Position numbers and translations under genes: made by a program
From: Serripes groenlandicus
Lineage: Eukaryota; Mollusca; Bivalvia; Cardiida; Cardiidae
Assembly (NCBI GenBank): GCA_031761405.1
Contig: JASEVX010000003.1
Coordinates: 14,498,973 to 14,562,972, forward strand
Length of the DNA: 64,000 nucleotides
Direction of reading: 5' to 3'
The notes under the pieces: generated by a model
What the model saw: the letters and a program-made list of their open reading frames with translations, nothing else
What the model was told of the DNA's origin: nothing
The model's database searches: none
In this document: one piece after another, positions 10,236-20,400 of the stretch
How positions within the stretch are numbered: the stretch's first letter is position 1
Layout of the letters: each line of letters begins with the position of its first letter

Positions 10236-10814
10236 ACAGTTACTTCGTACCCTAGTTATTTTGTACCCTGTCATTTTCGGTTGTCTCGTACCCTAGTTAT
10301 TTTGTACCCTGTCAATTTCGGTTGTTTCGTACCCTAGTGTCATTTTTAACTGATAAATTAAATCCTAGTGACATTTATAACAGATAACTTAAATCTAATC
10401 ATATTAAATATGTTTACAAAATGTATTTCAAAATATGTAGTGGTATTGTAAGTGATTTACGTTTGTTATGTCATTTCGTCACAGCTTTTGTTATAATAAG
10501 AATGTGTTATGTTTGACAAAAGTGTTAACATATTTGCTTTTAATTGTTTCTCAGCGTGCCTTTAATTAAATCATGTCTGATGAAATCTTAATGGTTTCTC
10601 AGCGTGCCTTTAAGTAAATCATGTCTGATGAAATATTCGCTTGCTAAGTAATATATATATATATATATTTATATGTATGCAGGAATTAATCCAAGGGATA
10701 ATGTTGGTTACACTATGGTACGAAACAACCGAAATCGACAGGGTACAAAATAACTAGGGTACGAGACAACCGAAAATGACAGGGTACAAAATAACTAGGG
10801 TACGAGGTAACTGT
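10236..10814. mobile_element. 579-bp element with 105-bp terminal inverted repeats
   Basis: The left arm (10236-10340) and right arm (10710-10814) are inverted copies differing at only a few bases. Each arm is itself built of direct repeats of the word TCGTACCCTAGTTATTTTG followed by TACCCTGTC. The 370-bp core has no open frame but contains a duplicated GTTTCTCAGCGTGCCTTTAA segment (about 10549 and 10593). Target duplication not evident. Confidence 0.75.
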
Positions 10815-11139
10815 ATTCCACCACACGAGTAACCATTCACGAACACCTAACTGAGGCCGAGTAACTGACGAAAATCGGAAAAACAAATAACATTGACTAA
10901 AATTAATAACAACTTAAAAAAAAAAAAAAAAAAGATTCAAATTTATCAGTTTAGATTCTTATTTAAGAAATATACATATTCAATAACAACGCAAATTTTT
11001 GCAACAAAACTAGTTAATATCATTTCTTACCGCGCAGACAGACAGACAGACCCGTCAAATAGTGGGGGTCGTTTTAGTCAGGGACACTATATTACATGTA
11101 ATATAGTGTCCCTGTTTTAGTCGAGTAGATTAGAGATTA

Positions 11140-11152
11140 AGCGCATGCGCAG
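11140..11152. promoter_or_regulatory. NRF1-type site upstream of COX6A
   Basis: The palindrome GCGCATGCGC followed by AG matches the NRF1 consensus. It lies 118 bp before the COX6A start codon. NRF1 is a known activator of nuclear genes for respiratory-chain subunits. Confidence 0.65.
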
Positions 11153-11267
11153 TTCGCTTACTCGATACGTTAGTTACTCTCGTTACGCGAGTAAACAAGT
11201 CGAAAACGCTCTTTTTGACTTGTACCGAAAAGTTCCGATTGCTTCTGAAGGTTCCGTTATAACAAAG

Positions 11268-11439
11268 ATGGCGGCGAGGTTACTTGTTTCAAGAGGCGCA
11301 CGTAGTGCTGCCTATTTAGGTCGTCAAACAGTTTCAGTGAGAGCTATGTCAGTCACAACCGTTAAAGCTCCTCCCCTTACAGCAGAGGAAAAATTCGCCA
11401 TGGAAAGACGTTTCGAACATGATTACCACGGGGATGAAG
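11268..11439 (+). CDS. COX6A: COX6A exon 1
   Basis: Starts AAGATGGCGGC and ends GATGAAG|GTAAAT (phase 1). Encodes the targeting presequence and the start of the linker (57 codons plus one base). Confidence 0.9.
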
Positions 11440-14400
11440 GTAAATGACCTTGGTCAAAGATATTTTAACAAAAATTAAATATTTCAAAATGAAATATTGG
11501 ACATACTGCGGCTTTGATGTAGGCTGCTAAGGCACATATATCGAGAGGAGTGTCGAATTCTTTAATTTATTTTCTTTAAGGCGACTTAAATGTTTTCTAC
11601 AAATGCTTAAATTAATGAGTATAGATGCTACCTATTTCGGGTAAACATTTATTATACTGTATGTTGTGATCGGTGAATAATGAATTACAGTCAAAACGTC
11701 GAATGACCAAAACGTCGAATTGATAAACAAGAACAAAATGGGAGTCAAAACGTCGAAATGGAAAATATATAGAATAGTTATTATGCTGTTTTATCAAGTT
11801 TTACCGCACAATGTAATTAGATAATAATACAATTTAATAATATATGTTTAGTCATATACGGAATAATATATCTATAGGTGCTACCTATTTACGAAAAAAA
11901 CGCAAGATAATTATAAACAAAAATTTAAGAGCATACTTTGGCCATAAATAAGGATTTATAAGTAATTGACTAGACAATAATAATATTAATGGCACGTGTC
12001 TTGCATTATCAAAACATATTTGTAATTCTTATTGCTGTCGTCTATTCAGGGCTCTCACGAGGGGGCGATTTGGGCGAAGTGGTCGCCTAAAAGTTTCTGA
12101 CTTCGCCCATTCACTCGATCAAAGCGAAGTCGACTTCGCCCAAAATCTCAGTCAAAGCGAAGTTGACTTCGCCGACAATTTTGTCCTAGCATCGGACACT
12201 GTTTAAATGATCACGGTCACGCACCATGTCGAATCGATGTAGGCCTATACAGTTCGATATACACAGTTGCGTAATCAGTTATTTGACAACTGAGAGTGTA
12301 TATCCATTAAAAGCTGAAGAATCGAATCATTTAACACACACAATGACGTAGAACCAATCAAAATCGTGCACTTTAGTCCAATTTGCATAATCAAAGTACC
12401 GATTGTCATATCAAATAGTATGACGCCCCCTGATAAAACATTAAATACGTATCCGATGTAAATGAGATGGAAGTCGAATTATGTTTTAACCCTTTCAATA
12501 GTATAAATAATATTATGAATCTATTCATGGTTTAATGAGATAATCGTCTTCAATAATTGAGAAAATGAGATTTTTTAGAGATTTTTTTAGGGGTTTCATA
12601 ATAAATGCTGTAGCATGGGGGTGTCATACTATTTGGAATTAACCAATCAAAAGACAATACCTCAATTCTACTTGTAAAGAGTGTGTATGTTTAGCCGATA
12701 CAAATAATTTACGTTGTTTATGACACTTACGACAGACTAATTTACAAAATGCCTGAAACCTTTACACGGCGAGTAAAATGTAGCTTCATTAATTATATTT
12801 CGGCGACTTTAGAACACAATGTTCGGATCGCAAACCCGATACAAATAATTTACATTGTTTATGACACTTACGACCGACTTTTTATAAAATGCCTGACACA
12901 CGGAATGGCGAGTAAAAGGTAGCTTCATTAATAATTTCTGCGACATTAGAACATAATGTTCGGATCGCAACTACTCTTAGCAATTTTAGAACTTCATATG
13001 ATAATCATAATTAAAATAAAATAATAAAACATTCATCTTTGTTTAAGTATGATGTGTTCTATCCCAAACGATGCGATGCGGTTACGACGCGTAACGACAC
13101 AAAAAGAGATGTAATTTCTCCCTTAAGTCTCCCCACTTCTCCCTAAAGTCCCCCCACTTCGCCCTAAATTGCCCGGAGGGGGAAGTCACTTCTCCCTAAA
13201 ATTTAAGCCTAGTGAGAGCCCTGCTATTATTACGAACAGAAAATAATAAAGTAAAGACTTTCAGAAAATCAAGGAATACATTTATAATGAACGAGGTTAA
13301 AACATGAGGGCCAAGATGATCCTTAATCGATCACCTGCATTATGGTAAAGAAGCAAATAGATCAGCCCTTTTTTGATGCCACCTGGGGACTGCCTTTTTC
13401 AAGCAGTCAATATGACTGGAACAAATTATGTAAGGGGTCACATTTCTGCTTGACGAAACACGCTCCATTGTTCTGGTCGCCACATCGGATTGCTTATCCA
13501 TACTCTCCGGACGTAGTCAACAACAGCCAGGACAGGACCATCGACTCCCACAGCTTGTTGATAAAGATCGTCAAATGCACGTGGTATGTGCTCTGATGGC
13601 AAGTATGGAAGGGCCAATATCTTTCTGAAGAAGTCGTGTTTGTCCCCTCTGTCTAAATACGCTTGCGACAATCCAGAGTTTTTCCAGAGTGTTTGCATTT
13701 GTAAACCCAGAGACTTCGCAACCATAATAGAGTATAGGGGTAACAAAAGCATCGAATAACTGTAGCGCTACTTTTGGAGATGTGTTATAACGTTTCAGGT
13801 TTGAAAGTAAAACATTCATAGCTTTAAGACCTTTCCCGTACAACATCTGGTTATTAAGTGTGAAAGAACCCGTGAAATTAAAAGTACATCCTACGTAATT
13901 AAAATCGTTGAGTATTTCAATTGGGTTATCTGCGTATACCCACTGTTCATTTGATTTTAATTTACCACGTTTTCTAAAAACCACGATCTTGGTCTTGTCT
14001 GTATTCACGTCGAGTTTCCAGTTATCGCAGTACTGGTTTAAATTATTTAATGAGCGTTGTAAATCAATCTCATTTTCGGCAACAATTATCATATCATCAG
14101 CAAATAACAGAGTGATTATACACAAGTCTTGGATAGAAATACCACTATCAAAATTGGATTGTAAGGACATCTCAAGGTCTTCGATAAAGAGACTGAATAA
14201 TATTGGTGAAATTGTCTCCCCTTGCCTAAGGCCCACCGCTATATCAAAGTACTCTGAGTATTCGTTACAGTGTCGCGCGCACAATTTAACAGACCTATAC
14301 ATCGAACGAATAATGCGCAAAAGTTTACCATCTACTCCCATATTGAACAATTTAAGCCACAGCCCATTCCTATAAATACTATCAAAACATTTACGAAAGT

Positions 14401-17400
14401 CAACGAACGCGGCATATAAACGATTACCTTTACTCAAATATTTCTGTACCAAACAGTGGAGTATAAACATTGGATCGACAGTTGATCGCCCTTTACGAAA
14501 CCCGAATTGAGCGTCTGATAATTTCCCGTACTCTGAACACCATTCAGTTAGACGTGTATTTAACATGCTCGTGAATAACTTGCCGAAATTGCTGAGAAAG
14601 GTGATACCTCTATAATTATTAACGTCTGATCTTGATCCTTTCTTGTGGATCGGTACTATAATACCTTTCGTCCATGATTCAGGAAATGAGCCTGTATTTA
14701 ATATTATGTTAAAGACTTCGGTAATATGGCCCGTTAATATGTTACATGACTCTAAAAAATACTCGTTAAGAAGTCCATCACTTCCACATGATTTGTTACG
14801 CTGTATGAGGAAAAGGGTTCAAATAATAAAGTTTTGTAATTGACAACAATAGCCCGTCTTTTCGTTTTACAAAAAATAGGCGAGCTTATCGAGTCAAAAG
14901 ATGTTGCATATTTTGTGGCTAGCTACGATAATTCTGCCGATAAATCAGAAAGGGTAAAAGTACTGGGGAAAATCATATATGAAATTAATTTTTATTTCTT
15001 ACCTGATTTGCAGACTCTGCTGCCATCTACCACAGCTGTCACAGCATATTGCATGCATCCGAGGCGTTACTCTACAATCACAACTCAAACACAAATACAC
15101 ATCCATTTTTTACATTTAAGAACGATTGGCATTTCACATGCCCTTATATATTATAGATTCATGTACTCTATGCAAACTGCTGAAAACACCAGTGCTTGCA
15201 CTAACTTTTTGAAACAGGAAGTCCTGACTTCCTGGGTCTGAATTTTGGAAGTCCTGCTCATAATTCTTGGAAGTCCCAGGTGGCACGCTGGCTTTTTTCG
15301 CATCTTGCACATTCTATTGTGTTTCCCTTTGTTTTATTTTTAAATACATTATTGGAAAAGAAGCTAATTAATACAGAAAGTGGATATTGCTCCTTTGTCA
15401 ACAATGTTATTGATGGTTCTATCATAACACTTTTAAACCAGTAGGTTTTTATGTGATATAGAATGCTTTTTTCCAGTCATGTGTCAAAAGCTATCCAGCA
15501 TAAAATTCATCAAAAGATTGGCATGGCCATGATTCATTACATTCACATTAAACATGAATTATGTTCTTAAATCACATTCAGTATGGCAAAAGGAATGATT
15601 TCTGTTAATGAGTTATTGATTTTATTTTAAACACCAGTAAATAAAGTGTTCTGCAGTGAGACATATTACAAACACACATTAAGGGCACTAAACTTTCATA
15701 ATAGTCAACTTTAAAACAAATAAGAATGATTGTGAGTAATACTTTCTTGAATGACATTTCCGATTTCCAAAATGCAGAAAATGCACGAAAACCCATTACA
15801 ATTTACAATATGTATTTTCACCTCCAGACTTCAGTTTCTTTTATATTTAAAAAAATAATGAACTAAAATGGGCTTATATGCAATTTATTTCATAGGCAAG
15901 TCCTTTTTGACAGCTGGCTGTGATTTTGATAGATCTTCATGTCAACTTTGTTTTTAAAAAATCGGCAATTAAAAAGTGTTTACTATGGATTCAGGCAAAC
16001 AAAATAATAATCTTTAAACAGTTAAATTAATATAGGGACATTCTTTTATCATATCCTAGTATGTTTTTACATGGGTTATTGAAATTAATTACCCCTACGC
16101 TGTTTATAATGAAAAATAGAATTGATTGGTGTGAAGTCGTTATCAAGTGTCAAATCTGGGGGTGGGTGGGGTACGCATTCTCGATCGTGATTGGCTTAAA
16201 TCTACCAATTGATAACTCCCACTGTCCATAATTGACACTTCATAAAACACAATACACAGTGTCTTTAGATAATTGCACACAATTTCTAGTGGACATATGT
16301 ACGTTCTGTGTTTTGATTGTCGGCGTATACCCTTAATTCTTGGACGTCTCCCTTATCAATTTTGGGCGTACGGGATCGATTTTCGGGCGTAAATACGCCC
16401 AATACGTCCATTAACGTGAGCGCTGGAAAACACAACTGTTTACTTCAAATAAACTATTTAATGACGGGACAGCAACATAAACGTAATTTCATAATAGGTT
16501 AAACAATTTATTTTCAAAGCTGCAACAAACATTACACATTTTAATAAAGGGTACAGCAATATAAAGAACCACTTATAACACATATAATATTCATAATTGC
16601 CACAACAATTGATTTTTTTAAAACTGCAACAAACAAATTCATTCCCATTTTGTTCTTGTTTATCAATTCGACGTTTTGGTCATTCAACGTTTTGACCGTC
16701 ACCCGTGAATAATATTCCCCGCGAACTGCAGTTAGCCCCTTGCTTACGAGTCCTACCGACCTAAGCAAAGAAAATAAAAATCATCATCAGGTTAAGCTTA
16801 TATTTAACTTTAAAATATAGCCAAGATTTTACATCCATGAAATTATGATGACGGGTACAACAAATAATCAACTTGCCCTTCATAAAGTACTTCATATAAA
16901 ACGATTCCATAATTCACGGAACTATATTTGTGACAAGTCAAACTAACGTTTCCTATAATTTCTGTCGTTTTCCTTTTGGTTCATTTAGTTTAAACTTATT
17001 TATTTTACATCGATTGTGAAACAAAAACAAGCTTTCAGCTTATATTAATCACGCTTGATGTCTGCTTCCTGGAGACTTAACCAGTACTCACGCCGTTTGT
17101 GTGAAAAATCCCAAAGTCAGGACCCGCTCAACACAGGACTTGAACCAGGGACCTTTGATACAAGAGGCCGACGCTCTGCCTCTGCACATCTAATAGAATG
17201 ACGTCATATTACCGGAATTTGGATTTATAACTTCCGGAAAGTCAAAAAACCCTTACGAGTTGTTATTTGAACTTGTTTTAGAAATAGACGCGTTATTAAA
17301 CGGAAATGATCACACATAAAATTACTTGTGCTCGTTCCTTTATCGAATACGTAATATCATATTTAATTATTTTCTCTAGAAGTTTTTTTGTTTCGACATT

Positions 17401-20400
17401 TTCTTTTCATCCAATCAAAACGTAGCACTGTAACAGAATCGTGACTGCATCGGAAAATCCATTCTGGACACAATTTTTGGAAAGACGGTATAGCTAAATT
17501 TTGCAAAGTTCATACACATTTAATACCTATTGACGGGAAACATCGCCGGCTTTGCCGTCGATTTGTTTACCCGTATAAATAAACAATGACCAGGTTATCT
17601 ACATGGACCGCCTCTGTGGTGTACTGTGTAGTGAAAGAGCATCCGCCTCGGGTGCAAGAGGTCATGGGTTTGATCCACGGTCGAGTCCTATCAAAGATTT
17701 AAAATGGTAGTAATGGCTGTGGTCCTTGGACATTCAGGGTTGCAGGGTTTAAACTTGAATAGCATTACGATGGGTGCCAGTGAATTAGCTATATTATGTT
17801 TCGGTGAATTCGTAACCTATCGGAAATGATTGAGAAACCTTTATAATTGTTACGGGGAATGGGGTATAGGTGTAAATACCACTTCTACGGCCTTGTCGTA
17901 GAAGCCTGCTTTTATAGCGACGTTGGTAGAGTGGTTGACCTTTCAATAAAGTTAAGTAAAGTTCATTGCGGTTAGTACCTGGATGGGTGAACCACAATGG
18001 CTTAAATAACGCTGGTACTCATTACAAATGGTGGCAGCAGTGGGATTTTTTTTTTGTAACGTGTACCGGCATTAAGCCATCGTGGTTCCACCCACGTTTT
18101 GTCGGTCCGTTGGTCTGTGGACATTTCTTGTGAACACTATTTCTCAGCAACCCTTGGTCAGAATTCAATATAACTTCACAACAATGATTGATACCAAGCC
18201 TAGTTGTGCATATTGTCGGCATGTTGCACTGGAATTAGTTTTAAATGGGTTATGGCCCCTTGAATTTCTCATATTGTCAGGCCTCAGCTGGGGGTATTCA
18301 TCACCTTCAGTGATATTTCTAGTTGATAATGAAATACTTTTGCTATGATGTATGTACACTAGAAACCCACTACAACACGGTTCTTGGGAGCTATGGACTC
18401 GAATCTGTGTTATTAACAGGTTTAAAAAAAAATTAAGCGCTGCTCTTATTTGCCAAAACAATACCCCACTCACCATCCTATAATGCATACACTTATACAA
18501 TGCATTAAAGATAGTATATTCAACCTTGCAATTAAATATTACCTGATTCAGTTTTGCGGGGTTAGCATTACAACTGACTGTTTGAACTGGTGTCGGGATA
18601 AATGGACCATTAGAAATGTTAACGTTGCAGAAAACACAATGATATAACTAAAATAATTGTTGAAAAACAATCTATTAACCCATACACTTTATATGTGTAC
18701 TCATGTTACAGCATAAACATTGATTTTAAAACTTTGAAGATTTTCAGTGTCCTATCTAGGATTTGAAAACAAGGGAGGAATTTTATCCAAAAATTGATTT
18801 TATGAACAAATCAAGGCATTTTCCCTTTCTGTCTCGCCCACGATAGTGGAGTGAGACATAGCAGTCACTTTTCCAGCGACGGCAATGGCGGCCACTTTTA
18901 CAAATCACTATATCTTAACAACCCCTGCTGGAATTTTTTTGAAACTTTGTCAGATGTATTGTATGGTCTGACATGGGACATCATTCAACGTCAAAATGTT
19001 CAATGTCAAGGTAATATTTTGGCAGAACTTGAACTGAGTTAGGTAACTTAAACTCAAAACTTAACCTTGGTTATATCTCGGCAATCCCTGATGGAATTTT
19101 TCTGAAACTATGTCGGATGTATTGTGTGGTCATGGGACATCATTCAACGTCAAAATGTTCAAGGTCAATGTCATATTTTGTGCAGAAATTTGGAATAATC
19201 TTGTGAACACTCTAGAAGTCTCTTTCTTCATTCAATCTATACGAAATTTAACCACTAGATTTGTTTTCATCAAATCTAGGTCAAGTTCAGAAATAGGTCA
19301 TGATGTGTCAAAATCTAGGTTAGAATAACATTGTGAAATCACATTTTTTATTTAATCTTCATGAAAAGTTATAAGATCACATTTGGTCAAGTTCAAAACT
19401 GGGTAATGGGGTAGGTCAAACACTAGGTGAGTAGGTCACTAGGTTAAATTTCCTAGAAGGGCGAGACACCCTCAGCCCGAGGCCTTTTTAGTCTATAGAT
19501 GTAAAATAATTCCCCCCTTCCATACACATTTAGGGGGAAATATTCAAAACAGTGTGAGAATTAGCATGATCCCCACTCCTAGATTGGACACTGGTCTTTA
19601 ACAATATAATCTTTCTGTGTATCCATGGAAACAAAACAACTTGAATTTAAACGTTTTTAACATTATAGACACTTCCTGTGTTTATAATGCCACTTTTGAA
19701 AATAATGATACAAGGATCAATTCACCTTTCCCACAATAACCCATCTGCAGCAAAATATATATGAAATGGAGGTTTTTATTTTACATAGTATTATGAAAGT
19801 ATAATTATGGAATCAGAGAGGAAACAATTTAAAAATATTTTTCAATTCTTTATTCTGGATTAAATGCATGATAAGACACAGGAAACAATTCAATTCATTT
19901 TTTTTACATTTCAATGCGTGATCAAGCATTCACATGGCTTATCTAGAGCTCTGTTTTTGGTTTTAAAGATTTAAAATAACAGCATATTTGGTCTGGCAGA
20001 CTTGGTTCTGTTCAGCGCATTTAAGGGTCTTGTTGAATAGGATGTCTAATGCTTTTTTCTTATTTTTCATGTTCTCTGGTAAGCCATTGTGTCAATGTGA
20101 TGAAAAAGAAATTTTCAAATATGATTGTAAAGAGAAACATATTGCTGCAGAGGCCTCAAATGAATCTAGCTGTGGGAATAGGTTTACTCTTTTTCCCTTA
20201 CAAAAAAATCTGCAGCATACGTTTGAAAACATTGTGGAAAAAGGAGAAATATCTTAATTTCTTTTTGACAAAGGGAATTTGCTAATGAAGGCTTAGGAAT
20301 GGACCTGCAATGTTTGCCCCAAATAGCTATATAACAAATTTATGCCTGTATGGCATGTGGGAATCTCACAAACAACAAGTTTGCAGCAGATGACTGAAAA

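Noticed and set aside
11145..11267. Upstream in-frame extension of COX6A
   Set aside because: It would place a hydrophilic segment before a good mitochondrial presequence and would overlap the NRF1 site; the 11268 start has the better context.
17948..17992. Functional 5S rRNA gene
   Set aside because: Only the internal promoter region matches; the 5' and 3' parts of 5S are absent and the flanks are shared with a second repeat copy.
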